53,439 bases of DNA from Gammaproteobacteria bacterium RIFCSPHIGHO2_12_FULL_37_14 (GTDB taxonomy: Bacteria > Pseudomonadota > Gammaproteobacteria > DSM-16500), in contig MGXV01000071.1 in the NCBI GenBank assembly GCA_001801485.1, positions 1 to 53,439 of the forward strand, given 5' to 3'. How positions within the stretch are numbered: the stretch's first letter is position 1; every line of letters begins with the position of its first letter. Positions 37,101 to 46,466 of this stretch are shown one piece after another. The translations under genes were made by a program, and so were the position numbers. The notes beneath the pieces were generated by a model that did not search any database, was not told the DNA's origin, and saw nothing but the letters and a program-made list of their open reading frames with translations.

Positions 37101-38957
37101 AATATTAATGACCCTCATCTCAATTTATTAATTGATACTTTTCCTCGTGAACAAAATAAAAATCTTTTGTTGTGGCTAGTTTCATTGGAAAGCAAGCAGG
37201 ATGCTTTTGCGAAACAAACACTGTTAACTTATTTAAGTGATCCGCATCTGGTTGCAAATCAAGACTTTATTCAACATATCGATTGGAAGTTTTTAATTGA
37301 AATGGTCGGTGATTCTACTAACATCATGCTGCGTATCATTTTAAATAGCGTTGCTTTATGCGCTAAAGTTAATGCGACACCCGAGTTCGACACGATTCTT
37401 GACAAGATTAATCATTGGCCAGATAAAACGAACGATAGTTTTGTCATGTATCTATTACTGGTTTGTTACAGCTATATTGCCAATAATGAATTTCACAAAG
37501 CGTATGAATGGTACGATAAGCATTCGGAGTATTTGGTATCTTCTGATATCAAGGTAATGAATGAACTAAAATTAGTACAATTGCGTATAGATAAAATAAA
37601 TGGAGCACTGGACGATAATAAGAAAAAATTAAATGCTATTTTGAGTGAACAATCCGTAGACATGCAGTTGGAAAAATTAGCATTATTAGATTCATTACAA
37701 ACTGAGCAACAATTTCCCGCTACTATTTTTAATATTGAGACAGACTTACTAAAGTTAGATATGAATAATAAATTTTTAAAAAAAATAAAGGATGAATTAA
37801 ACGTAAGGTTGGAGAGTGTAAAGGCTTCTGCTACTCAAATTGGTTTAGATCTCCAATCAGAATTTGAAAAAGCTCAACGACAGCAACAATATATTTTACT
37901 TTCGAAACAAATACAAAAATTAGGCGAAGAGATTGTATGTGCGAACCAAGGCTTGGCTAATGATAGTTTCGCAATAGATTGTCTTGATTATAACTATTCG
38001 TATGAAGAAAACTTTCAGGAGACTTTTGATCGCTTACTTAAGCTCAAACAAAAGTTACCATCATTAAGAACGTATCGAGATTTATTTGAAGAACAACATG
38101 ATGCAATCAATCTGCAAGTAGAAACATTATCGGAGTTAGATTCTTCTTTGGCAGAAAAAGTTAAAAAACTATCCACTAATGTTAGTTGCAATTATAGACG
38201 ATGTGAAGGTCTGAATGATCAATTAGAGAAAACAATTAAACGTCTTTACCAGGAAAGAAATAATAAAACTGATCAAAATGATCCTATGAAAGTTAAACTG
38301 ATTAAAGAGTACATGAAAGATAGAAGCTGTAACATAAAAGATTCACTCTATTTAGAAAAAATTGTGAATGAGGTGAGGTTTGCTGACTTACATGCTATTT
38401 TTGCGAAACTTGCAGAGGAAAAATCAGCTCCAGAAACACCTCGATATACTCAGGATGATCTTTGTCAGTGTAAGAGAGAGATCTATTATTTTTACTACCT
38501 AGAATCTAAGAGAGACAATAAGCGTATTGCCATTGCCGCTCTGCTTAGCTTTATTCCGATCACTTGGTTTGTAACGATTCCTTACCTGGCGTATAAATTA
38601 TATAAACGTCATCACGGTATTCAAGTATCATCGCTGGATCCTGAGAGCACTCATAAGATTCAGTCTCCACGTCGATATTATGGTGATCTACCCTATAGAT
38701 CATCTCACCAGAGAGCTAATCATTTATTTAATAAACAGGGCGAATTGCAAAAAGAAATCTATTCCCCAGGATCGCTACTAAATAGTCAAGTAGAAAGCAC
38801 GCTTATCCTATCCACGCCACAACAAAAAGATAGAATAAATTTTTCACTGAGTGCTTCGGCTATCGAAACGAATAAAATTGATAAAATTAAATTGAAAGCA
38901 AAATATGATTGTAGCAAACAAGAAAGTAAAGATATCGTTAGAGCGCATAGGGTGTAA
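34170..38957 (+). CDS. Giant J-domain (DnaJ N-terminal) protein, effector-like
   Basis: 1595 residues. The first 75 form a J-domain: HYTILKLNP, YRKLALQYHPDHNPD with the essential HPD at 39-41, and SYEILIDPETRDAFDRDL. It has no Gly/Phe or zinc-finger region, so it is not DnaJ itself; HPD would let it stimulate an Hsp70, bacterial or host. The middle 1300 residues are helical and unrecognised. A hydrophobic segment at about 1451-1475 (RIAIAALLSFIPITWFVT) precedes a basic tail. No signal peptide. Very long helical proteins with one eukaryote-like domain are typical Legionellales effectors; that role is inference. Confidence 0.75.
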   Translation: MLNHYTILKLNPNGMNENGEKYSSKEITNNYRKLALQYHPDHNPDPTDNKSFITITTSYEILIDPETRDAFDRDLESNPSAFFDKKHIFVNLNDEIPISHHDVDNTNLTMVPWKLTQIDLTQLIVNAEYGPEQILQIASENLVFAAAILENNQVLMLLTLSQHFELLFILCNKFINTEQARPNLIKELRQIPNAKQLIERLIKKEDGHNVAFVSACQKYPALANSFVQDLFGEDANKKSSPLSKTTLLQLNTIIPCAVDYLIEFYANHLTLTGLEYVLEVNSARKASILTHFYQKASPKFIKEWVDYRTLITQIEKEGIEALQKNSQLVHLYGTKTFSLYESLNKKIPFDFSKHMFDYTIFNILIQDETCESFTREYLPLQQEEFVDALQQILSSFSHSASNDFKFDFINTPVSELLLNQISFNDFRSFLKKISLNIIADQFLEKFINFILTRKDSTDVQPFFLQLLLQTDKSVYQCLQNNRALLIALLNNSYYQNEIATNKTLEKKLAITTAKFNFTDEIKMEYLSPSFSLIHGAALEFYRYKNSDLIIKQDEFFPLWEQTGFFEDLLLIKTDHHDVDFFLLEAALSQLHHSSESKLLDEYPYLVTRLIKTLAKSSDMKATALLDLCRSSRLANLLINEIEREISTKYYPEGSIFNLAYLLIQNQLWADQYFTAGIANRWHEIFETEIFKKNVLKSWVIFEGIHYKDRQLVKSYSNNDEQHEQNFAQICHDFKTHLLPKYPRASFSRFLLLKESQPFQNALTAHEKLTDFLSKINGKPLTELDGNSTLEALLTLLHKTKLDFNVLSRVEVSLKDNAPELLIATLTMIEEDSRFHVPEYLQAAFKSCHTGYRLTQPLELIFLNVAKRNIEKYRHTISGDSLLAMYLAHGEEIMPFMTCYGLQDKLLVTEQLNRVLTKVKTGAHQFQTHEVDEQQLVRGLLEGFENIVNEAARDIQKIVCTNKIKEYYAELTTTIKKNNINDPHLNLLIDTFPREQNKNLLLWLVSLESKQDAFAKQTLLTYLSDPHLVANQDFIQHIDWKFLIEMVGDSTNIMLRIILNSVALCAKVNATPEFDTILDKINHWPDKTNDSFVMYLLLVCYSYIANNEFHKAYEWYDKHSEYLVSSDIKVMNELKLVQLRIDKINGALDDNKKKLNAILSEQSVDMQLEKLALLDSLQTEQQFPATIFNIETDLLKLDMNNKFLKKIKDELNVRLESVKASATQIGLDLQSEFEKAQRQQQYILLSKQIQKLGEEIVCANQGLANDSFAIDCLDYNYSYEENFQETFDRLLKLKQKLPSLRTYRDLFEEQHDAINLQVETLSELDSSLAEKVKKLSTNVSCNYRRCEGLNDQLEKTIKRLYQERNNKTDQNDPMKVKLIKEYMKDRSCNIKDSLYLEKIVNEVRFADLHAIFAKLAEEKSAPETPRYTQDDLCQCKREIYYFYYLESKRDNKRIAIAALLSFIPITWFVTIPYLAYKLYKRHHGIQVSSLDPESTHKIQSPRRYYGDLPYRSSHQRANHLFNKQGELQKEIYSPGSLLNSQVESTLILSTPQQKDRINFSLSASAIETNKIDKIKLKAKYDCSKQESKDIVRAHRV

Positions 38958-39038
38958 AAGTGAATATAATACTGTTGACTAGTAGATATAAGTCATACAC
39001 AATCGATTAATTTTAGACCATTACTAGTGGAGAATGTC

Positions 39039-40499
39039 ATGCCAAATCTAAATAAGATAGTTACTTACTCTCAAGGCAACCTCGATAAATGGAATAGAAA
39101 AGAAAAAGAAGATGCAGGGAAAATAGCGGCACTATCCCAGAAAATCAGTGTCTATGATCAGACATGTACTAATCTAAGTGCTCGGACGTCTTCTTCAACA
39201 ACTGTCACAAAACATTTACGGCTACGCGAGACTGAGCTACAAGGGTTTAGAGTGAAAGCTGATGGGAAGAGGCAAAAGCTAGAGAAAAATATTGAGTTTT
39301 ATCGAAAACATCAGCTAGCTGCGATAGACTTTCTAAAAAATTTGACAGTCACGCCTATGCAAGCATTTACTGATTTGCGCAACAATATCGAGACGCTCTT
39401 TATTCGATATGATCGAACCCATCTTATTCAAGATGTTAGGGTACGTCTATGTCTGAATGGTCTTAAAGAAAGGCTCGATCTCATTGCGGCTACTCTTGAT
39501 TCGAAAGATGATGATGCAGCCTGGAGAATTAGATACGTTCAGTTGTGCGGATTTCTCTACGATTTACATCAACAATATATCAATGAAAATACAAATATAG
39601 AAAAGGATTTATTAGAAATATTTGTAGAGCTTCTTAATAGGTGTCATGTAGAATGGAATGCTGATTTACCTGACAAATTAGCAACAGGCTCAAATTGTTT
39701 CGATCATTTTACTTCGTTTGAAGATAACGGCAAGGCTTTTGTTAGTAGATTTCATCTGACTGAAGATCAATTATTTGAGGCAGAAAAGAGAGCCTTTAAT
39801 AATGCAATTCAGGCTTTATCGGATAAGCAACTATCATCAGAACCAGTTTTATCCAAACAACTCAGTAATCTGATAAATTCAGTTAAGGAAAAAGTTTCAG
39901 GCCAAGAAAAAAAATATAGAGCGGAATTAAAAGCAAATGAAGCTAAGGAAAGCTTTTTACATCGTGCTACCCACAAACCAGAATATCATCTCTCTACACG
40001 ATTGATAACGCTCGTGCATCAGGTCTTCTTTCAACCATCTAACCATCAGGATTCATTCTTAAAACTAAAACGATGCAATGATGGCCATCCCAGCGATCAT
40101 CCTATATCTTCTGATAATATGTCATCAGACGTTGCATTAGACTGTCTTATACAATTATCCCCATATCTTGCAGGTAAACCATCTCCTCATTCGACAAGAC
40201 AAAAAGTGCTAGGTGCGGTGATTGCATTAATTGGCGCAGCTATCGTAGCAGCAAGTGTCGTCACGGCCTTGGCTACCTTTGGTGTTAGTACGCCATTAAG
40301 TGCGACGACATTAGCAATTGGCACTTCTCTCCTTTGGCATGCCGGTAGTATTGCTGCTGCTGTGGTAGGTGTCGGAATAACGGGATCAGGTATGGGAAAA
40401 TTTGCTTCGAGTATGCCGCAAGGCGAGTTTAAATATACGAAACAAATAATTGATGATGAGCAGGCTAAGAAAAGAGATGTTTTTAGATCATTTAGATAA
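39039..40499 (+). CDS. Hypothetical protein with C-terminal membrane segments (paralogue 1)
   Basis: 486 residues from ATG 39039 (GGAG seven bases upstream; a GTG at 39027 is also in frame). Helical N-terminal part, then a domain (about 110-290) shared with the next gene: the pattern WRIRYVQLCGFLYDL, then LPDKLATGSNCFDHF. A long hydrophobic stretch near 385-450 (VIALIGAAIVAASVVTALAT and later Gly/Ala-rich segments) could insert as a hairpin in membranes. Starts 80 nt after the J-domain gene, same strand. The family is not recognised. Confidence 0.6.
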   Translation: MPNLNKIVTYSQGNLDKWNRKEKEDAGKIAALSQKISVYDQTCTNLSARTSSSTTVTKHLRLRETELQGFRVKADGKRQKLEKNIEFYRKHQLAAIDFLKNLTVTPMQAFTDLRNNIETLFIRYDRTHLIQDVRVRLCLNGLKERLDLIAATLDSKDDDAAWRIRYVQLCGFLYDLHQQYINENTNIEKDLLEIFVELLNRCHVEWNADLPDKLATGSNCFDHFTSFEDNGKAFVSRFHLTEDQLFEAEKRAFNNAIQALSDKQLSSEPVLSKQLSNLINSVKEKVSGQEKKYRAELKANEAKESFLHRATHKPEYHLSTRLITLVHQVFFQPSNHQDSFLKLKRCNDGHPSDHPISSDNMSSDVALDCLIQLSPYLAGKPSPHSTRQKVLGAVIALIGAAIVAASVVTALATFGVSTPLSATTLAIGTSLLWHAGSIAAAVVGVGITGSGMGKFASSMPQGEFKYTKQIIDDEQAKKRDVFRSFR

Positions 40500-40541
40500 T
40501 TGATAGAGATGAAAATTTTAGATCGGTGAGGACGATAAGCC

Positions 40542-41651
40542 ATGACACAAACGGATGTTATTAGCACCCAATCATGTAATAAAGAATTATTTTTACATCA
40601 ACTAAGCACGAATGCTAAAGATCTAGTTGAAGGATTAGTTAAGCAGATCAGATTGGGTTTGCAGCAATACGATGACAATCATTTTGAGATAGCAAGAAAT
40701 ATACGCTTCATTCTCTATCAACGAGAAAAAAAACTAAAAGCTATTCTAACAGCAGAAATAAAAGATAAAGAATGGCAGGTTAGATATGCTCAATTGTGTG
40801 GTTTACTAAGAGCCATGCTCGAGCAATTGAATTCACAAAGTGAAAATATCGATACAGAGTTCAGTGATTTACTCCATCAGTTAATTGCGACAATTCACGT
40901 TTATGATGAGAATGATCTGCCAGATGACCTAAAGACGGGACAAAGTTGTCAGCAGCACTTTGCGGCATTATGCGATACGAATCCTAATATATTTCAATTA
41001 AAACTTAGCGATCTTGAAACAGTCGAGCAGAATGAGTTTGAGAGCAAGATAAGCAAATTGCTAGAAGGACTTCAAAATAAAGATGATCCGATTTCTAAAC
41101 AAATTCGAGCAACAGTTACTGCTGTACACGAAGAAATTAACGATCAATGCGACCAATTTAAATTAAATAAGCCGAAGAAATTTAAACCTGAATTTGCAAA
41201 ATATACTAAAGTTCTTAATATAGCTGCAAGTTTTATTGACCAGCCTATACGAGGAGATGTATTAGATTCTATTCGAATAATTCGTCTCCGAGGAATGGCA
41301 GATTTAGTAAATGATCAACCTTCTCCCCCCCCTAAAAAAGTTGTTGGCGCAATGCTAGGGTTAGTAGCTGTTGCTATGATTGCAATGGGCATAGCAGTAG
41401 CAGTCAGTGTCATCACTCCCTTTAGTGCTTTGGCTTTAGTGATTGGTACGGCTTTAATGTGGAAAGTTTCTAGCTTGACTGTATGTGGCAGTGCAGCAAT
41501 AGTTTCTACTTTAGGCAGTGTTGGATTATTTTCATCTAGTATGCGATATGGGGCATCTAAGGAAATAAAAAAACTTTCTAATATTTTAGCCAAGGAAAAT
41601 TCTGAAGCCTCTCGTCGGAGGACATACTCAGGTTATATAGGGAGTTTGTAG
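40542..41651 (+). CDS. Hypothetical protein with C-terminal membrane segments (paralogue 2)
   Basis: 369 residues; GAGGA lies before ATG 40542. It lacks the N-terminal third of its upstream neighbour but shares the central pattern WQVRYAQLCGLLRAML and LPDDLKTGQSCQQHF, and a C-terminal hydrophobic region (VGAMLGLVAVAMIAMGIAV; GTALMWKVSSLTV). The two genes are adjacent with a 42-nt gap, so they arose by tandem duplication. The function is unknown. Confidence 0.6.
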   Translation: MTQTDVISTQSCNKELFLHQLSTNAKDLVEGLVKQIRLGLQQYDDNHFEIARNIRFILYQREKKLKAILTAEIKDKEWQVRYAQLCGLLRAMLEQLNSQSENIDTEFSDLLHQLIATIHVYDENDLPDDLKTGQSCQQHFAALCDTNPNIFQLKLSDLETVEQNEFESKISKLLEGLQNKDDPISKQIRATVTAVHEEINDQCDQFKLNKPKKFKPEFAKYTKVLNIAASFIDQPIRGDVLDSIRIIRLRGMADLVNDQPSPPPKKVVGAMLGLVAVAMIAMGIAVAVSVITPFSALALVIGTALMWKVSSLTVCGSAAIVSTLGSVGLFSSSMRYGASKEIKKLSNILAKENSEASRRRTYSGYIGSL

Positions 41652-41703
41652 TTATGATAATGAGAGAGTTGAGCGATCATCTATCAGTTTATGAATTTTT
41701 ATA

Positions 41704-42702
41704 TTAAGTGCTAGCGTACCAAGTTTGTTCTAAAAACATCCTAGCTGAAGTAGTTAATTTACTTAACCATGGTTTTTTCATTTCATAGCTTATCTCAAAA
41801 AGCTTCGCATTTTTACTACATTCGAGTAAATAATCATCGCTCGTTTGGATGATATCAACTAACTGTAAACTTAATGCATGTTGACCTAACCAGTGTTCGC
41901 CAGTTGCAATTTTTTGTATATCTATTTGCTGACGATAAGTTAAAATGAGTTGTTTAAATTGTTGATGGATATCTTCGATTTCTTCGTGCAGCTTTGCGCG
42001 TCCAGCATCAGTGTTTTCACCAAACACCGTCACGGTTCTTTTATACTCGCCAGCGGTATGTTGTTCAAAGTCGATATGTTTATTTTTTAATAAGCGATGA
42101 AAATTAGGTAATTGAACGATTACTCCAATTGAACCAACAATGGCAAATGGTGCGCATAATATTTTATTAGCGACGCAAGCCATCATATATCCACCACTAG
42201 CAGCCATTTTATCAATAGTAATAGTTAAAGGAATCTGTTTAGCACGTAATCGCATTAATTGTGCTGCTGCTAAACCGTAACCAGGAACGGTACCGCCAGG
42301 ACTCTCAAGACGTACGACTACTTCATCCGTTGAAGTAGCAACATTTAAAATTGCGGTTATTTCTTCACGTAAGTCTGCTACTGCAGAGGCTTTAAGATCA
42401 CCATGAAAATTTAGTACAAAAATATTCTTAATTTTTTTGGCCGACTTTTCGTTTATTTTATCTTCATTTTTTTTATTTTTTAAATATTTCTTAAATTGTT
42501 TTTTAGGTAAGGTTTCAACCATTAATGCTTCAGTGTTTTCTTGATATTTCTTGTTAAGGTTTTTTATGATTAACCGGCCTTTAATTTTTTCTTTGCTTTT
42601 CATCAATAGGGCAAAAAAGGCAATGAAAATAATTAAAATAAATATGACAAGAATAAGTGATTTTGAAGCGAAAAGTGCAAGTTCAATAAAAGCTTGAGAC
42701 AT
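41704..42702 (-). CDS. sohB: Inner-membrane serine protease SohB
   Basis: 332 residues, S49 family (signal peptide peptidase A-like). An N-terminal membrane helix (about 14-32) is followed by a charged linker; the protease domain starts at IKNIFVLNFHGDLKAS. The catalytic Ser lies in KMAASGGYMMA and the general-base Lys in AGEYKRTVTVFGE; RLESPGGTVPGYG is the oxyanion segment. TAGGAAA precedes the ATG. Nine nt downstream of the lssY-like gene on the same strand. Confidence 0.92.
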   Translation of the reverse strand: MSQAFIELALFASKSLILVIFILIIFIAFFALLMKSKEKIKGRLIIKNLNKKYQENTEALMVETLPKKQFKKYLKNKKNEDKINEKSAKKIKNIFVLNFHGDLKASAVADLREEITAILNVATSTDEVVVRLESPGGTVPGYGLAAAQLMRLRAKQIPLTITIDKMAASGGYMMACVANKILCAPFAIVGSIGVIVQLPNFHRLLKNKHIDFEQHTAGEYKRTVTVFGENTDAGRAKLHEEIEDIHQQFKQLILTYRQQIDIQKIATGEHWLGQHALSLQLVDIIQTSDDYLLECSKNAKLFEISYEMKKPWLSKLTTSARMFLEQTWYAST

Positions 42703-42711
42703 GAGTATTTC

Positions 42712-44736
42712 CTATCGCAAAGTAGTCGGTTTGATTAAAATAATTTTTTGTAACAGCGTTTTGTGTTTATTGATGGGTAAGGTCACGGTGATTTGTTTCC
42801 ATTCCCATTGAGGTGTTGCTATGGTCGATATAATATTATTAGCTTCTAACGCACTATCACGACGTTTTCGGAATAACCAACTATAAGAGCGAGGAATGAC
42901 GCCAATGGTGCCAACCCATAGTGGTGATCGTGATTCTTTGATGATACGACTAGATTCCCAAAGTCGTAGTACTAAGAGTTTTTTAGCGGTACCGACATGT
43001 TTCACTAGAATCAGCGATGGTTGCTTATCGAGATATTGTGGAGAAACTAATGGCAAATATTGTGAACTGCGAATATCTGAGATTCGGTGTAAGGTGCTGA
43101 TCCAATCTCGAGGCGGAGGAAGCGCCCAGCCCACTTTCAGTAAACTGTTTTTTATTTTAGAGATGTCGCCTACCCATTGAATATTAATATTTTGTGAGGG
43201 AAATCCAAAAAGACTAACTCGTGGTTCCGGAATAGCTTCATCTTTTATCCACCAAGTTTTTAAATTTATTTCGGTTATTGGCCAATCCAATTGAGTGAAA
43301 TTAATTTTAAATTGATTAAAATGCTGATGGTAAAACCAAGAATAACTAAGCGATAAAGTTAATAGACAGACAGTTGAAATTCCAACTAAGCTAATCGGTT
43401 TTTCGTATTGGCGATGGTAAGAAAGAATAATTAAAATCAACAATGCAGCGCTTAATAACCATGCGGCGAGCACGTCGGTAAACCAATGTGCTCCCAAATA
43501 AACGCGTGACATACCTACCAAAAAACTAATTATTGCTGCAGGAAAATAGATCAACCAACGACGTTTTTTAGGCAATGGTGAAGCAATCATAAAGGCAATA
43601 CCCATGTAAATAGTTGCCGAGAGAACAGCGTGACCGCTGGGCATTGAGAATCCTTCTGGAGTTTGGAAAAGGCCCCAGGGCCGTTGGATTTGCATAAAAT
43701 GTTTAATGAATGAAATTCCACCCATAGCAAATATACCTAAAGCAAGGGCATGTACAGCAGCTCGACCGCGTTTTTTGATGAAAAGCCAAACGACCAGAAC
43801 AAATACGACAGGAAGAATCACTTGTCGTTGGCCAAGAAAGGTAATGCTAAGCATGATACTATCAAGCGTATGATTACGCATGCCGCGGAATAAATGATAT
43901 AACACATCATTTACTAAAATATTGGATGCTCCAACATATTTAATATCAACCAATAGAGCAAACAAGGCAATACTGGTGAGCAAGAAATAAAATACGAGTG
44001 TTAATTGCCCATGATGTTGTTGCGGATCATGATGTTTCAACATAATCGTTGTTATACGAAAATAGCGTGATTTTTTTAATACATTCCAGAATCGAACAAG
44101 CATATTTTCAGTTTGTTGACTGATTAATTGCAATATCTTATAAACAAACCAGCAACATAATAAAATAAATAGAGTAATTAACAACAATACTAGCATGACA
44201 TGCATAGCAATATCAGGCGGTAATTCAAGTGATGCAGCCCCCAGTAAAATGCCTGGTAACATATAAATAGGTGCCCAACCGATTGCTGAAGTTATATTTG
44301 CAATGGTAAATAATAAAGGTTTCATTCCTAGCATGCCCGCTACCAATGGAACAATTGCTCGAACTGGACCAACGAAGCGGCCAATAAAGACACTCATCAC
44401 GCCGTATTTAAGAACAAATCCTTCACCTTTTTCTAATAGATTAGGATTCGTACTGAATGGCCAAATTCTGCGTAGTCGATCATTGAAATAATGCCCCATC
44501 CAATAACTGATACCATCACCAATAACAGCACCTAACATGGCCCAAAATAAAGTTTCCCATAGCGGGATGATGCCTGCTCCAGCTAAAGCGCCAATGGCAG
44601 TCATTGTAATTGAACCGGGAACAATCGTACCGATAATGGCTACCGATTCACTGGCTGAAATAATAAAAGTAACGAGTCCAGCCCATTGTGGATTAGCATT
44701 TAACCATTGTAGAAGAGGTGCAACAATATCTGACAT
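42712..44736 (-). CDS. lssY: DedA-PAP2-LssY fusion membrane protein
   Basis: 674 residues with three parts. DedA domain (about 1-200): IIGTIVPGSITMTAIGALAGAG, FIGRFVGPVRAIVPLVAG. PAP2 phosphatase (about 235-440) with all three motifs: KHFMQIQRP, PSGHA, and SRVYLGAHWFTDVLA. C-terminal LssY-type domain (about 470-640) ending in a basic tail. The same architecture is known as LssY near the Legionella type I secretion genes; none of those lie here. The PAP2 half would dephosphorylate lipid phosphates such as undecaprenyl diphosphate, and DedA proteins move lipids across the membrane, so the fusion could handle both. Co-directional with sohB. Confidence 0.88.
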   Translation of the reverse strand: MSDIVAPLLQWLNANPQWAGLVTFIISASESVAIIGTIVPGSITMTAIGALAGAGIIPLWETLFWAMLGAVIGDGISYWMGHYFNDRLRRIWPFSTNPNLLEKGEGFVLKYGVMSVFIGRFVGPVRAIVPLVAGMLGMKPLLFTIANITSAIGWAPIYMLPGILLGAASLELPPDIAMHVMLVLLLITLFILLCCWFVYKILQLISQQTENMLVRFWNVLKKSRYFRITTIMLKHHDPQQHHGQLTLVFYFLLTSIALFALLVDIKYVGASNILVNDVLYHLFRGMRNHTLDSIMLSITFLGQRQVILPVVFVLVVWLFIKKRGRAAVHALALGIFAMGGISFIKHFMQIQRPWGLFQTPEGFSMPSGHAVLSATIYMGIAFMIASPLPKKRRWLIYFPAAIISFLVGMSRVYLGAHWFTDVLAAWLLSAALLILIILSYHRQYEKPISLVGISTVCLLTLSLSYSWFYHQHFNQFKINFTQLDWPITEINLKTWWIKDEAIPEPRVSLFGFPSQNINIQWVGDISKIKNSLLKVGWALPPPRDWISTLHRISDIRSSQYLPLVSPQYLDKQPSLILVKHVGTAKKLLVLRLWESSRIIKESRSPLWVGTIGVIPRSYSWLFRKRRDSALEANNIISTIATPQWEWKQITVTLPINKHKTLLQKIILIKPTTLR

Positions 44737-44820
44737 TCAATGACTCCAAAACTTGGCAATTTTTTTATACAAGCAGCGTCGTGAGCAATTACCTTTTTAT
44801 TTCCATCGATGCCACGCATT

Positions 44821-45768
44821 CTACTTGCGATCAAGTTTTTCGTTAAACGCTGCGGCTTGCTGATCAGCATGGTAGGAAGATCTTACCATTGGACCACTGG
44901 CAACCTGTTTAAAACCTAGTGCATTAGCAAATTCACCAAGTTGCTTAAATTCTTCGGGAGTAACATAACGTGCAACCGGCAAATGATAACGACTGGGTTG
45001 CAAATATTGTCCTAAGGTTACCATATCTACCTTGTTAGCGTGAAGATCGATTAGTGTTTGTTCAATTTCAGCATTTGTTTCACCTAATCCTAGCATTAGT
45101 CCTGATTTGGTTGGAATGCCAGAAAAACGGTTTTTGAATGATTGCAATAAGCTTAAGGAATGAAGGTAATCTGAGCCAGGACGAGCTTGTTTATAAAGCC
45201 GAGGAACGGTTTCAATATTATGATTAAAAACATCGGGCAAAGCTTTTGCTGTTTCATCTAATGCAATTTGCATACGCCCGCGATAATCAGGCACTAAAAT
45301 TTCAATTTTTATGGGAGGATTTTTTTCTCGAATTGCTTGAATGCAGGCGGTAAAATGACTTGCACCACCATCAGGCAAATCATCACGATCAACTGAAGTA
45401 ATCACAATATAACGTAATTGCATCTTTGCAATAGTATCAGCAAGATGTATCGGTTCCTCAGCATCAAGAGGATCAGGCTTTCCATGTGCCACATCACAAA
45501 AGCTACAACGTCGGGTGCATTTATCACCCATAATCATAAATGTGGCGATACCGTGTGAAAAACACTCAGGAAGATTCGGACAAGAAGCTTCTTCACAAAC
45601 CGTTACTAAATGATTTTCTCGTAGTAATTTTTTTAGCTCGTTGATAGCTGAAGAAGCAGGGATGCGTACGCGTATCCAATCCGGTTTGCGTAAGGGATTA
45701 ATGGTAGGCTCAATTTTGATTGGTATCCGTGATAATTTATCTGCTCCCCGCTGTTTAGGATGAACCAT
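44821..45768 (-). CDS. lipA: Lipoyl synthase
   Basis: 315 residues, radical SAM enzyme that inserts two sulfurs into octanoyl groups. The auxiliary cluster motif is [12 protein letters not shown], the SAM cluster CTRRCSFC (CxxxCxxC), followed by [10 protein letters not shown]. Ser/Arg-containing [10 protein letters not shown] near the end is also characteristic. It follows lipB by 26 nt in the same direction. Confidence 0.96.
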   Translation of the reverse strand: MVHPKQRGADKLSRIPIKIEPTINPLRKPDWIRVRIPASSAINELKKLLRENHLVTVCEEASCPNLPECFSHGIATFMIMGDKCTRRCSFCDVAHGKPDPLDAEEPIHLADTIAKMQLRYIVITSVDRDDLPDGGASHFTACIQAIREKNPPIKIEILVPDYRGRMQIALDETAKALPDVFNHNIETVPRLYKQARPGSDYLHSLSLLQSFKNRFSGIPTKSGLMLGLGETNAEIEQTLIDLHANKVDMVTLGQYLQPSRYHLPVARYVTPEEFKQLGEFANALGFKQVASGPMVRSSYHADQQAAAFNEKLDRK

Positions 45769-45794
45769 AGATTGCTTCCTCTGACATAGTATAT

Positions 45795-46466
45795 TTAAAC
45801 AAAACTGGCGCTATTATACCCTAATTTTTTGAATAAATAATTTGCTAATTCTTTAGCTGTTTGATAGACATTGTTTGGACCGTCGAGAACTGAGCATTGT
45901 GTCATCAGTAACCCTGGAAAGCCACAGGGATTTATTTTTGTAAATGGCTCTAAATCCATGGCGACATTTAAAGCTATCCCATGATAGGAACATCCACGAC
46001 GTATTCGTAAACCGATGGAACAAATTTTATGTTCTTTCATAGAAGTAGAAGGATCTAATTTCTCTCTCGTCTTTACATATACCCCAGGAGCGTTGCAATT
46101 CGTATAAGCTGGAATATGGTATGAGGATAATAATTCAATCACGGATTGTTCAAGTAGTGTGACAAATTGACGTATATTAAATTTTTTACGTTTAATATCG
46201 ATCAGTGTATAAACCATTAATTGACCGGGACCGTGATAGGTGATTTGCCCACCGCGATCGGTTTGAATCACTGGAATATCATTGGGATGAAGTAAATGTT
46301 CAGGTTTTCCACTTTGACCTTGAGTAAATACAGGATGATGTTCGAGTAACCAAATTTCATCCGCAGTATTATCTGTGCGTTTATCCGTGAATTCTTGCAT
46401 GGCTTGCCAGCAATTCAAATAATGTTGGCGACCAAGCCAACGAATATTAATGGTATGAAAAATCAT
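45795..46466 (-). CDS. lipB: Octanoyltransferase
   Basis: 223 residues from ATG 46466; moves octanoyl from ACP to the E2 subunits before LipA acts. Motifs: [48 protein letters not shown] and the catalytic Cys in INPCGFPG. The frame is open further upstream inside the OTU gene, but this start gives the normal length. It overlaps the OTU gene's end by 20 nt. Confidence 0.94.
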   Translation of the reverse strand: MIFHTINIRWLGRQHYLNCWQAMQEFTDKRTDNTADEIWLLEHHPVFTQGQSGKPEHLLHPNDIPVIQTDRGGQITYHGPGQLMVYTLIDIKRKKFNIRQFVTLLEQSVIELLSSYHIPAYTNCNAPGVYVKTREKLDPSTSMKEHKICSIGLRIRRGCSYHGIALNVAMDLEPFTKINPCGFPGLLMTQCSVLDGPNNVYQTAKELANYLFKKLGYNSASFV

